Assembly (NCBI GenBank): GCA_004799545.1
Contig: SSMU01000011.1
Span: 124,001-188,000 of the forward strand
Direction: 5' to 3'
DNA length: 64,000 nt
From: Phenylobacterium sp.
GTDB lineage: Bacteria; Pseudomonadota; Alphaproteobacteria; Caulobacterales; Caulobacteraceae
In this document: positions 28,575-35,879 of the stretch, in pieces
How positions within the stretch are numbered: the first letter of the stretch is position 1
Layout: each line of letters starts with the position of its first letter
The notes under the pieces: generated by a model
The model's database searches: none
What the model saw: the letters and a program-made list of their open reading frames with translations, nothing else
What the model was told of the DNA's origin: nothing
Made by a program: the position numbers and the translations under genes

Positions 28575-29129
28575 TCAGCGGATCTGCTCGACCTTCAAAC
28601 TCCCCGCCGGCAGGGGGCCGAGCGGGGGCTGGGCGTCAGCGGGGCCGAGCCAGGCGGCCCAGCGCGCCCGCGGGAGGATGACGATTTGGCGGTTGTGGTA
28701 GGGGGCGATGTCGGGGCCCGGCTCGCAGGTCAGCATGGTGAAGCGGTCGTCGCGCACCAGGCCGGCGATGCAGAACAGCTCGAGGCCATCGGCGCGGGTG
28801 AACAGCCACTTGGACTTGGGCGCCTTCTCCCCGGTGAATTCATAGAAGCCATCGGCGGGGATCAGGCAGCGACCCTGGGGGAAGCGGCGGCCCTCGGAAC
28901 GGAAGTTGATCACCGGCGGCCGGCCGGGCTGGACGAAGCCCCAGCGCAGCTGCTTCAACTCCGCGCCCTCGGCCGAGCCGACCACGATCGGCGCCGGGTC
29001 GGTGGGGCGGATGGAGTCCCGCGGCTCCAGGTTCGGCGCCCCGCCCGCCCAATGCAGCGGCAGGCTGAGCTCGCTGAACGCCTGGGCGATCTTGTCGAGC
29101 GGCTGTCTGGAGGCAAACTCGTTGCACAT
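28575..29129 (-). CDS. SOS response-associated peptidase family protein (SRAP/YedK)
   Basis: 184 residues from ATG at 29129, giving Met-Cys-Asn; Cys2 becomes the N-terminal residue that forms a thiazolidine crosslink with abasic sites in single-stranded DNA. WGFVQP, NFRSEG, RCLIPADGFYEF (with the conserved Glu) and the MLTCEPGPDIAPYHNRQIVIL segment with the active-site His are all present. It protects abasic sites at stalled forks. The family name reflects operon association with SOS genes; I see no GTTC-N7-GTTC box directly upstream here, where the FkbM gene lies 11 bases away. Confidence 0.92.
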   Translation of the reverse strand: MCNEFASRQPLDKIAQAFSELSLPLHWAGGAPNLEPRDSIRPTDPAPIVVGSAEGAELKQLRWGFVQPGRPPVINFRSEGRRFPQGRCLIPADGFYEFTGEKAPKSKWLFTRADGLELFCIAGLVRDDRFTMLTCEPGPDIAPYHNRQIVILPRARWAAWLGPADAQPPLGPLPAGSLKVEQIR

Positions 29130-29140
29130 CAGCCGACAGC

Positions 29141-29914
29141 TTAGAGGCGCGGGGCGGCCGGCGCCGAGGTCGGCAGGAAGATGAAGTTGAAGATGTAGTC
29201 CGGCCGCCGCGCGGGATCGTGGCTGACCGCCAGGTCCAGCGCCTCGAAGTCCGTCAATACGCCGCCCGCCAGGGCGAGGCATCGGTAGCCGTAGGCGCAG
29301 ATCTCGGCGACCATCTCGGCGAGCTTGCGCTTGGTGTGCTTCTCCTCGAGCTCGACGAGCAGGGTGGGCCGGTCGCGCTTCAGGGTCTCGTTGGCGCCGC
29401 GCAGCACCTGCAGCTCGAAGCCTTCCACGTCGATCTTCATGAAGCCGACGTTGTCGATACCCGCATCGTCGAGGCGCAGCGTCTCGACCGTGACGGCGCC
29501 GAACGCCTGCGCGCCCAGCCGTTCCGGCGACAGCGAGGCGCCCTGGTTGGAATAGCCCCTGCTGTTCCTGGGCACCATCAGGACCGCCTCGCCGGAGCGG
29601 TCGCTCAGCGCCTGGCGGTGCAGGTGGGCGCGGCGCCTGGCCCAGCGGTCGAGGACGCCGAACGCCTTGGGGTTCGGCTCGAAGGCGTGCACCTCGCAGC
29701 CGGCCTTCAGCAGGGCGTAGGTGTAGACGCCCTTGTTGGCGCCGACGTCGATGGCCACACGCCTTGGATCGGCGAGCCATCCCACCAGGTGGATCTCCCG
29801 CTCGCCTTGGCGCAGTTCCCTGCGGTACCTGTAGGCGGCGTAGGGTCCCGGCGGCGCGAGCAGGCGCTTCAGCGTCTCCCGAAGGCTTTCCGGCGGAACC
29901 CACCCATCGCTCAT
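29141..29914 (-). CDS. FkbM family methyltransferase
   Basis: 257 residues from ATG at 29914. VAIDVGANKGVYTYALLKAG is the SAM-binding loop, EVHAFEPNP follows strand 2, and MKIDVEGFELQVLRGA is the FkbM signature. Such enzymes O-methylate sugars or other hydroxyls, often in surface polysaccharides. It sits directly upstream of the SRAP gene on the same strand. A second FkbM gene lies at 56868-57566, but the two are not close copies. Confidence 0.85.
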   Translation of the reverse strand: MSDGWVPPESLRETLKRLLAPPGPYAAYRYRRELRQGEREIHLVGWLADPRRVAIDVGANKGVYTYALLKAGCEVHAFEPNPKAFGVLDRWARRRAHLHRQALSDRSGEAVLMVPRNSRGYSNQGASLSPERLGAQAFGAVTVETLRLDDAGIDNVGFMKIDVEGFELQVLRGANETLKRDRPTLLVELEEKHTKRKLAEMVAEICAYGYRCLALAGGVLTDFEALDLAVSHDPARRPDYIFNFIFLPTSAPAAPRL

Positions 29915-30000
29915 CACTGTCCCCTTCGCTTCGCGCGCAACAGGCGGCAAACCGGCCGACGCGTCGAGCGATTTCGAGCGCCCGTGTCGTGGTGGCGGGC

Positions 30001-30675
30001 CTAGGCCGCGCCGCGGATGATCCGGCGGGCCTGGAAGGGCGGGATGATGGCGGTGATGTGCGCCGCCCAGCGCAGGCGCGCGTCGTGGCGCGTGGGGCCG
30101 GCGACGCTCTCCAGGTCGTAGCGGCCGGGCCTTGAGCCGCGCAGCAGGCGCTTGACCAGCACCTCGTCGGTGTCGGTCTCGACCACCACCACATGGCCCA
30201 GCATATCGGGGGAGGGCGGGGTGCGCTGGTCCTCGAAATAGATCAGGCCGCCATCGTCGGCGACGCCGCGCATGGAGTGGCCGACCACCCTGAGCGCGCA
30301 GGCCTTCTCCGTGCCGCCGGGCGGGATGGGGGCCAGGTCGCCGGGCTCCTGGCCGGTGGCGAACAGCACCAGGCCGTCGGGGTTGGCGCCCACCCGGCCG
30401 ATGATCGCCACATAGCCCGGCTCCGGCGTCGGGCGCATGGGGCCGGCGGCGTCGTAGAGCCACTCCGGCCGGATCCCGAAGGCGCCCGCGTACTCCTTGG
30501 CCTTGCGGTAGGAGAAGGGGGCGTTGCCGTTCTCGTTGGACGCATAGGTGTTGCGGTTCCAGGCGAAGGCGTCGGCGGCGGCCGCGGCGGTCTCGAAGCC
30601 GCGCGCCAGGCGGGCTTCCCGCAGGCGGTCGGAGCGTCCGTCGTAGGTCAGTCCTGGGTTCAGGCCGGGGGTCAT
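30001..30675 (-). CDS. XRE/S24 phage-type repressor (RogA- or CI-like)
   Basis: 224 residues from ATG at 30675; the frame is open to 30756 but that part overlaps the operators. An N-terminal XRE helix-turn-helix (SDRLREARLARGFETAAAAADAFAWNRNTYASNENG) precedes a peptidase S24/LexA-like domain: CALRVVGHSMRGVADDGGLIYFE contains the catalytic Ser, and EVLVKRLL the lysine. It therefore could be self-cleaved on RecA activation, as with lambda CI, though the Ala-Gly site was not identified with certainty. It is divergent from a three-gene operon. Two TGTA-N7-TACA sites lie between. Confidence 0.85.
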   Translation of the reverse strand: MTPGLNPGLTYDGRSDRLREARLARGFETAAAAADAFAWNRNTYASNENGNAPFSYRKAKEYAGAFGIRPEWLYDAAGPMRPTPEPGYVAIIGRVGANPDGLVLFATGQEPGDLAPIPPGGTEKACALRVVGHSMRGVADDGGLIYFEDQRTPPSPDMLGHVVVVETDTDEVLVKRLLRGSRPGRYDLESVAGPTRHDARLRWAAHITAIIPPFQARRIIRGAA

Positions 30676-30683
30676 TTCGTCGC

Positions 30684-30698
30684 TGTAGATAAAATACA
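30684..30698. promoter_or_regulatory. operator 1, TGTA-N7-TACA
   Basis: TGTAGATAAAATACA, a 15-base site with the same half-sites and spacing as the perfect palindrome 35 bases away. It lies 9 bases upstream of the S24 repressor start, an expected place for autoregulation. Confidence 0.6.
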
Positions 30699-30718
30699 AA
30701 AAAGCTTGGCGCAAGGGC

Positions 30719-30733
30719 TGTATGTAACATACA
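30719..30733. promoter_or_regulatory. operator 2, perfect palindrome TGTA-N7-TACA
   Basis: TGTATGTAACATACA is a perfect 15-base palindrome ending 9 bases before the plus-strand ATG at 30742. It is centred 35 bases from operator 1, so two dimers would sit about three helical turns apart, as in phage operator regions. Confidence 0.7.
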
Positions 30734-30741
30734 TTTCGCTC

Positions 30742-31005
30742 ATGACGAGCGAACAAACCAAGAACACACTAAACGCGAGCGCTGGCTATGCGGCGCTCCG
30801 TCACGGTGGCGCCCCCGCCTGGCGGGCCTGCGCCGAACTGGGCCTGGAGCCCGCACGCGGCGCGCACCTGGAGCAGCTGTTCCGGGCTCGGCGAAGCGGC
30901 GGCCCGGACGATCCTATGAAGCCGAGGTACGCCAGGAACGGACGCCACGTCGCCGACGTGCTGGCGGCCGGCGGCTATCCGGTGCTGCCGGCGCGGCGGC
31001 GATGA
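30742..31005 (+). CDS. small DNA-binding-like protein divergent from the repressor (possible GafY-like)
   Basis: 87 residues from ATG at 30742. ASAGYAALRHGGAPAWRACAELG and the following basic helix GAHLEQLFRARRSGG suggest a helix-turn-helix; the C-terminus is basic. It is the first gene under the divergent operator region and overlaps the next gene by ATGA at 31002-31005. By position it matches a lytic or GTA activator next to its repressor. The resemblance to GafY is an inference from gene order, not a sequence match I can confirm. Confidence 0.6.
   Translation: MTSEQTKNTLNASAGYAALRHGGAPAWRACAELGLEPARGAHLEQLFRARRSGGPDDPMKPRYARNGRHVADVLAAGGYPVLPARRR
30751..30765. promoter_or_regulatory. LexA-type box, GAAC-N7-GAAC (GTTC-N7-GTTC on the minus strand)
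   Basis: GAACAAACCAAGAAC fits exactly the alphaproteobacterial SOS box. It lies within the first codons of the 87-residue gene, 18 bases from operator 2 and 76 bases upstream of the S24 repressor start. LexA bound here could block either divergent promoter. Confidence 0.5.
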
Positions 31006-31199
31006 TCGAGCCCACCGAGGACGCCGCCGCAGTGGTGGCCCGCGCGCTCAGCCGCCGGCGGCCCAAGGAGCGGCCGCAGTTCCTGCGCGAATTGCTGGCC
31101 CACGCGGCCGCCGGCCTGGTGGTCATCGAGGGCGACCGCGAAGCCTCCGAGGCCGTCTACCGCTTGGCCGACGCCGTGGCGATCCGCGGCCGGCCCTGA
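31002..31199 (+). CDS. small protein coupled to the divergent operon, function unknown
   Basis: 65 residues. Its ATG overlaps the stop of the 87-residue gene (ATGA), indicating translational coupling. It is mostly helical (AVVARALSRRRPKERPQFLRELLAHAAAGLVVIEG), without a known motif. The 55 bases to the next gene contain a ribosome site, so all three genes probably form one transcript. Confidence 0.6.
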   Translation: MIEPTEDAAAVVARALSRRRPKERPQFLRELLAHAAAGLVVIEGDREASEAVYRLADAVAIRGRP

Positions 31200-31254
31200 A
31201 CCTCCCCGCGAAGGGGATCCCGTCGATGTCGAAGAAAAGAGGAGTCGCAGACCC

Positions 31255-31812
31255 ATGAGGCGCGGCAAGCGTGAGGATGAGCAGGCCTGGGTGCGCCGGA
31301 CGCAGGCGGAGGCCGAGGCCCGCGCGGTGGGGCAGGGGGTCGCCGAGACCCTGGCCCTGGAGCGCGGCCGCGGCGCCGCCTTCGCGGTGGCCGAGCCGGA
31401 CCGGGGATCGCCGCGCGATCGGCCCTATCGCCGCCAGGCCGGGCTCGACTGGCTGGCCCGCAAGGGCCGGATCAGCGAAGCCCAGAGGGCGGCCGGCGAA
31501 CGCTATGGCGAGGCCTTCCGCATCGCCCAGCCGGTGATCTCCCTGGGCTCGACGCTCGAGGTGCAGCCCGGGATGGGCGGCGCCGGCCTGCCGCTCAAGG
31601 CCCTGATCGCCCGCGCCGGTCACCGCCAGGCCGCCGAGGCGCGCCTCGCCCTCTATCGCCGCCAGCTGGCCGGCCACCCGGCGCTGATCGAAGCCTGCGA
31701 CCTGGTCTGCGGCAAGGAGCTCACGCCGCGCGAGGCCGCGGGCGGCGAGCGCGACGGGCTGAAGCTGGAAGCCGTGCTGCTGGTGGCCCTGGACCTGTTG
31801 GCGGGCGGGTGA
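31255..31812 (+). CDS. DUF6456-like protein, candidate GTA/prophage activator (GafZ- or GafA-C-terminal-like)
   Basis: 185 residues from ATG at 31255, preceded by GAGGAG. RPYRRQAGLDWLARKGRISEAQRAAGERYGEAFRIAQ is the pattern I associate with DUF6456, an alphaproteobacterial domain found in GafA-type activators of gene transfer agents. The remainder is helical with LTPREAAGG near the end, resembling a sigma-4-like turn. Third gene of the operon divergent from the S24 repressor. The family call is moderate; the GTA role is inferred from family and layout. Confidence 0.6.
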   Translation: MRRGKREDEQAWVRRTQAEAEARAVGQGVAETLALERGRGAAFAVAEPDRGSPRDRPYRRQAGLDWLARKGRISEAQRAAGERYGEAFRIAQPVISLGSTLEVQPGMGGAGLPLKALIARAGHRQAAEARLALYRRQLAGHPALIEACDLVCGKELTPREAAGGERDGLKLEAVLLVALDLLAGG

Positions 31813-31845
31813 GGGCGGCGAATTCAATTCAAGAGGGGAGAGAGG

Positions 31846-32454
31846 ATGCCTTACGACCCCGTTGATCCTGCCAGCCTGGAAGGCGAGGACCTTACCAGCT
31901 GGTACCTGCGCTCGCCGGAGGAGATCGAGCAGCAACGTCAGGCGGCAGCGCAGCAGCGGTATAACGCGTTCTTCAACGGCGGCCGTTCGAGTGATCCGCC
32001 GGTAGGCGGCCAAGCCGATCCTGATGCATATTCGTCGGACCAGCCGCCAGCCTTTGGCGATGCCTCCGATGGCGCAGCTCCCGGTCTGCAGAAGGCGAGC
32101 TACGTTGTGCCCGCGGGAGCTGCGTCCGACGCCAGCTGTCCCACGTGTCACGCTCCGCTTAAGCCATATTCGCCACCTCCACAGCCTCAGTGGCCGTCGT
32201 TGCCGTCAGGCTGGAATCCAGTGTTTCCGGCGTGGCCGATGCTGCGGGATATTGCGGGAGGTGGCGGCTCGTCAAAGCCGCCGGAGCCTGACCGCAAGCA
32301 ATGTGAGATGCAGGAGGAGCGGGATGGGCAGATCTGCGGACGACAACCGGAGTCCGACGTGCGCGCCGTCTGCCGACAAAGAGCGATGGTGAGATATAAG
32401 CACTGCCGCGACACGGGCGAGGTGGATAGCCCGATATCTCTCCTGTGGTTCTAG
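31846..32454 (+). CDS. Cys-rich putative secreted toxin/effector-like protein
   Basis: 202 residues from ATG at 31846, preceded by AGGGGAGAGAGG. The N-terminus contains DLTSWYLRSPEEIEQQRQAAA followed by RYNAFF, which reads like a conserved module. The middle is a Pro/Ser-rich linker with a CPTC pair. The last 55 residues hold four spaced cysteines (QCEMQEERDGQICGRQ, AVCRQRAMVRYKHC), a pattern I associate with C-terminal domains of polymorphic toxins. No signal peptide is visible. It lies 33 bases after the DUF6456 gene and 58 bases before a DUF6968-like gene that could be its partner. The toxin role is inferred; base composition is lower in GC than its neighbours. Confidence 0.55.
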   Translation: MPYDPVDPASLEGEDLTSWYLRSPEEIEQQRQAAAQQRYNAFFNGGRSSDPPVGGQADPDAYSSDQPPAFGDASDGAAPGLQKASYVVPAGAASDASCPTCHAPLKPYSPPPQPQWPSLPSGWNPVFPAWPMLRDIAGGGGSSKPPEPDRKQCEMQEERDGQICGRQPESDVRAVCRQRAMVRYKHCRDTGEVDSPISLLWF

Positions 32455-32462
32455 CTTCGAGA

Positions 32463-32477
32463 GTTCGTCGTTTGTTC
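32463..32477 (+). promoter_or_regulatory. LexA-type box upstream of the DUF6968-like gene
   Basis: GTTCGTCGTTTGTTC, an exact GTTC-N7-GTTC, is followed directly by TTGACG (32478-32483), a plausible -35. It lies 36 bases before the ATG at 32513. A -10 17 bases on would be TTGAGT, a poor match, and would give a nearly leaderless transcript. Confidence 0.6.
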
Positions 32478-32512
32478 TTGACGAAAGTGGGCGCTCCACG
32501 TTGAGTGGCTGA

Positions 32513-32842
32513 ATGGCAGAGCGCGCTCCGATCGTTGAGGAATGGTTCGACCTCGCGGAGACATCCGAAAAGCTTCGTGTCCGGATATACGCACCCGTGC
32601 GGCGCGAGGGAACGACGTGGGGGTGTCGAATCGAACTTGGGAATCCAATCGATCTGGACAAAGAGGTTCTCGGCGAAGGAAGTCTGCAGGCCTTGGCGCT
32701 TGCGCTCGAGCAGGTCTCGGCGCTGCTCTATAGCCATCCCCTCTGGCGAGCCGGCAAGCTTGGCGCGTTTGGGGAACTCGGCGGGTACCTCGGCGTGGCG
32801 GCTCCGACGCAATATCTCCACTTCGCGCCCTATCCATTCTGA
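32513..32842 (+). CDS. DUF6968-like small protein, possible immunity protein
   Basis: 109 residues from ATG at 32513. The sequence IVEEWFDLAETSEKLRVRIYAPVRREG, then CRIELGNPI and SLQALALALEQVSALLYS, looks like a compact alpha/beta protein of the DUF6968 type, a family often seen beside toxin-like genes. It is cytosolic by lack of signal. It follows the Cys-rich protein but has its own LexA-type box, so regulation may be separate. The immunity role is inferred from position. Confidence 0.6.
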   Translation: MAERAPIVEEWFDLAETSEKLRVRIYAPVRREGTTWGCRIELGNPIDLDKEVLGEGSLQALALALEQVSALLYSHPLWRAGKLGAFGELGGYLGVAAPTQYLHFAPYPF

Positions 32843-32860
32843 GTGCGACCCCAAATTCGA

Positions 32861-32990
32861 CCGTTATGGCCGGGCTTGTCCCGGCCACCCAGAGACGCGT
32901 GGGTCGCCGGAAAGGGCGCATCGGAGCCGCCGCGGATCGCCCGCAGCCAGCGGTGCTTCTGGGTGGCCGGGACAAGCCCGGCCATAACGG
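32861..32990. repeat. intergenic inverted-repeat element, copy 1
   Basis: Two perfect 32-base arms, 32861-32892 and 32959-32990, are exact reverse complements (core GGCCGGGCTTGTCCCGGCC, flanked by CCGTTAT and ACCCAG). They flank 66 unrelated bases. The same core occurs at 40346-40475. It resembles the dispersed REP-like palindromes of Caulobacterales chromosomes. Confidence 0.85.
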
Positions 32991-33016
32991 AAGGAGACGG
33001 GGCGAACCCGGCTGCC

Positions 33017-33421
33017 TCACGGCCGCTTCAGGACGAAGTCGTTGACGGTCATCCAGACGCCATGGGGCGTGTGGCCGGCGCCGGCGATCTTCAGGCGGGC
33101 GTCGGCGGCGGACTTGAAGGCGACCTCGACGCCGGGGCGGGCGTCCGTCGCCTGAAGCCGGAAGGTCGCCGGCGCGGTGCGGGTCAGGACGAAGGCGTGG
33201 CTGCCGGGGAACTGCAACTCGTTCGGGATGGTGACGACGAGCTGGTCGGCGTTTGCGCCCAGCCGGATGACAAAGCGCTGGTGGGTGTCGCGCTCGTCCC
33301 AGGCGCCCGCGACGGCGCTGGTGGCGAGCTTGGGTGCGGGCGCGGCGGCCGAAGCGCCCGGCACGAGGGCGAGCGCGGCCGCCGAGGCGGCGGCCAGGGT
33401 TCGGAACGCGGGTCGAGCCAT
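33017..33421 (-). CDS. small exported protein, function unknown
   Basis: 134 residues with a signal peptide (FRTLAAASAAALALVPGASA, cleavage near residue 26). The mature part is predicted beta-rich (WDERDTHQRFVIRLGANADQLVVTIPNEL) and ends VNDFVLKRP. I do not recognise a family. It lies 16 bases past the stop-to-start gap from the acyl-CoA dehydrogenase on the same strand and may be co-transcribed with it. Confidence 0.6.
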   Translation of the reverse strand: MARPAFRTLAAASAAALALVPGASAAAPAPKLATSAVAGAWDERDTHQRFVIRLGANADQLVVTIPNELQFPGSHAFVLTRTAPATFRLQATDARPGVEVAFKSAADARLKIAGAGHTPHGVWMTVNDFVLKRP

Positions 33422-33437
33422 GGGCGGTCTCTGGCCC

Positions 33438-34673
33438 CTACACCAAATCCCCGCCGGCCATGCTGGCGGTGGTGCCGTGCTGCTGGAAGGCCTTGATGAC
33501 GTTGCGGCCGACGGTCCAGCGGTGGACTTCGTCGGGGCCGTCGACCAGGCGCTGGGAGCGGATCTGGGTGTACCAGCGGGCCAGCGGGGTGTCCTGGCTG
33601 TAGCCCAGGGCGCCGTGCAGCTGGATGGCGGTGTCGACCACGTGGTGGACCATGTGGGCGAGGTAGACCTTGGCCATGGAGTTCTCTTGGCGCAGGTCGA
33701 GGCCCTTCTCCGCCTTGTAGGCGATGTGCATCAGCATCAGCCGGCCGATGTAGAGCTGGGTGGCGCACTCGGCGAGCATGAACTGGACGGCCTGGCGTTC
33801 GTGCAGCGGCTTGCCGAAGGTCTCGCGGCTGGTGACCCGGCCGGCCGCCATGTCCAGCGCCCGCTGGGCCATGGCGATGTTGTGCATGCCGTGGCGCAGG
33901 CGCCCGTAGGCCAGGCGGTGCTGGCCCATGTTGAAGCCGTTGCCTTCACCGCCCAGCAGGTTCTCGGCGGGGACCTTGAGGTCCTTGATCTCGATCTCGG
34001 CGTGGCCGCCGCCCATGATGTGGGAGAGGGGGCCTTCCAGGGCCATGGTCGGGATGTCGCGCTTGATCCGATAGCCGGGGTTGGGCAGCTCGACGATGAA
34101 GGTGGAGTAGCGCTGGTGGCGCGGCGCCTCGGGGTCGGTCATGGCCATGACCAGGGCGAGGTCGGCGGCGCTGGCGGCGGAGGAGAACCACTTCTCGCCG
34201 TTCAGCACGTAGTTCTCGTTGCCGTCCTTGACCGCGCGGGTCTGCATGCCGGTGGCGTCGGCGCCGGCGGCCTTCTCGGTCATCGAGTAGCAGACCCGCT
34301 TCTCGCCGTTCAGCAGGGGCTTGAGGAACCGCTCCTTCTGGTCCTCGGTGCCATGGGTGAGGATGGTCAGCATGGTGGCGTCGTCAGGGCCCTGCGAGTT
34401 CATCGAGAGCGCGCCGACGTAGCTCTCGCCGAGCTCCATCTGGACCAGGGCGTTGGCCAGGGGACCTAGGCCCATGCCGCCGTATTCCTTGGGGATGAAG
34501 GGGCACCAGAGGCCCTGGGCGCGGGCCTTGGTGCGGAGCTCGGCCAGGACGGTCTTGTAGGACTCCTTGTCCTTGATGCGCTTCTCGGCCGGGATGCATT
34601 CGTCGTGCACCCACTTGCGGACGCGGGCGCGGACTTCCTTGGCCTCGTCCGGAATCTCGAAGTCGATGGCCAT
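33438..34673 (-). CDS. acyl-CoA dehydrogenase
   Basis: 411 residues. The FAD-dependent fold has its three domains in order: N-terminal helical (MAIDFEIPDEAKEVRARVRKWV), middle beta with CYSMTEKAAGADATGMQTRA and NGEKWFSSAASAAD, and C-terminal helical with AIQLHGALGYSQDTPL. The SQRLVDGPDEVHRWTVGR end carries the acidic residue in the position used by ACAD10/11-type enzymes. It introduces a 2,3-double bond into an acyl-CoA; chain length is unknown. No other beta-oxidation gene is adjacent. Confidence 0.9.
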   Translation of the reverse strand: MAIDFEIPDEAKEVRARVRKWVHDECIPAEKRIKDKESYKTVLAELRTKARAQGLWCPFIPKEYGGMGLGPLANALVQMELGESYVGALSMNSQGPDDATMLTILTHGTEDQKERFLKPLLNGEKRVCYSMTEKAAGADATGMQTRAVKDGNENYVLNGEKWFSSAASAADLALVMAMTDPEAPRHQRYSTFIVELPNPGYRIKRDIPTMALEGPLSHIMGGGHAEIEIKDLKVPAENLLGGEGNGFNMGQHRLAYGRLRHGMHNIAMAQRALDMAAGRVTSRETFGKPLHERQAVQFMLAECATQLYIGRLMLMHIAYKAEKGLDLRQENSMAKVYLAHMVHHVVDTAIQLHGALGYSQDTPLARWYTQIRSQRLVDGPDEVHRWTVGRNVIKAFQQHGTTASMAGGDLV

Positions 34674-34784
34674 GGGCGGCCTCCCTCAATGCTTTGATTT
34701 TCGTTGGCCGACACCCTGGCTCGGGGGGGCCGGGGGAAGCAAGCGCCAGTCGACGCAGGCCGCCGCGGGGATTAGCGTCGCCGC

Positions 34785-35816
34785 ATGAGGACCACCGTTC
34801 TTCGAACCGCGCTCATCGGGTTCGCAGCGGCCGCCGGGCTGGCGTTCGCGGCCCAGGCCGCCGACTACCACGCGCCGCGCAACGCCTTCGGCCAGCCGGA
34901 CCTGCAGGGCGTCTGGACCAACGGCTCGCTGACCACGCTGGAGCGGCCAGCCGGCCTGACCACCCTGACCATCCCCGAGGCGCAGGCCGTGGCGATGGAA
35001 AAGCGGCGGGCGCAGCGGCGGGCCGAGCAGGACCGGCCGACCGATCCCAAATCCGGCGCGCCGCCGGTGGCCGACGATCCGGGCGGCTACAACGCCAGCT
35101 GGACCGATCCCGGCACCACCTTCGGCCGGCTGAACGGCCAGGTGCGCACCTCGTGGCTGGTCGACCCGGCGGACGGCAAGCTGCCCTACAGCGCCGAGGG
35201 TCGGCGGGCGTTCGGGGCGGCGCTGCGCAAGGCGCGGACCAGCTTCGACGGGCCGGAGGTGCGGCCGCTGGGCGAGCGCTGCATCCTGGGGTTCGGATCG
35301 AGCGCCGGGCCGCCGATGCTGAACGTGCTCTACAACAACAACTATCAGATCGTGCAGGCGCCGGACTCGGTGGCGATCGTGGTGGAGATGAACCACGACG
35401 TGCGGACGGTGCGGCTGAACGCGGCGGGGCACCTGCCGCCCATGATGCGGCCGTGGATGGGCGACTCGATCGGCCACTGGGAGGGTGAGACCCTGGTGGT
35501 GGAGACCACCAACTTCAATCCGGGGGAGTCGCTCCGGCCCTATTTCGGCGCGACGCTCTACCTGTCGAAGGACGCCAGGGTGACCGAGCGGTTCACCCGC
35601 GTCTCGGCGACCCAGATCCTCTACCAGTTCGCGGTGGACGACCCGCAGACCTTCACCCAGACCTGGCGGGCGGAGATGCCGCTGAACGCGGCCAAGGGAC
35701 CGGTCTACGAATATGCCTGCCATGAGGGCAACTACGCCCTGCCGGACATCCTGAGCGGGGCGCGGGCGGCCGAGCGGGAAGGCCGCAAGCCGGAGGAGAC
35801 TGGGCTGTCGGAATAG
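34785..35816 (+). CDS. exported protein of an uncharacterised Caulobacterales/sphingomonad family
   Basis: 343 residues with a signal peptide (ALIGFAAAAGLAFAAQA, cleavage near residue 25). The mature protein has FGQPDLQGVWTNGSLTTLERP, then LGERCILGFGSSAGPPMLNVLYNNNYQ and SIGHWEGETLVVETTNF. These segments recur in a family of periplasmic proteins that I know only as hypothetical. No catalytic motif is evident. It is divergent from the acyl-CoA dehydrogenase, with 111 bases between starts. Confidence 0.7.
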   Translation: MRTTVLRTALIGFAAAAGLAFAAQAADYHAPRNAFGQPDLQGVWTNGSLTTLERPAGLTTLTIPEAQAVAMEKRRAQRRAEQDRPTDPKSGAPPVADDPGGYNASWTDPGTTFGRLNGQVRTSWLVDPADGKLPYSAEGRRAFGAALRKARTSFDGPEVRPLGERCILGFGSSAGPPMLNVLYNNNYQIVQAPDSVAIVVEMNHDVRTVRLNAAGHLPPMMRPWMGDSIGHWEGETLVVETTNFNPGESLRPYFGATLYLSKDARVTERFTRVSATQILYQFAVDDPQTFTQTWRAEMPLNAAKGPVYEYACHEGNYALPDILSGARAAEREGRKPEETGLSE

Positions 35817-35879
35817 GCGGCCGCCCCCTCCGTCACCCGCACTTCGGCGGGCGACACGTCCCCCGTAAACGGGGGAGGA

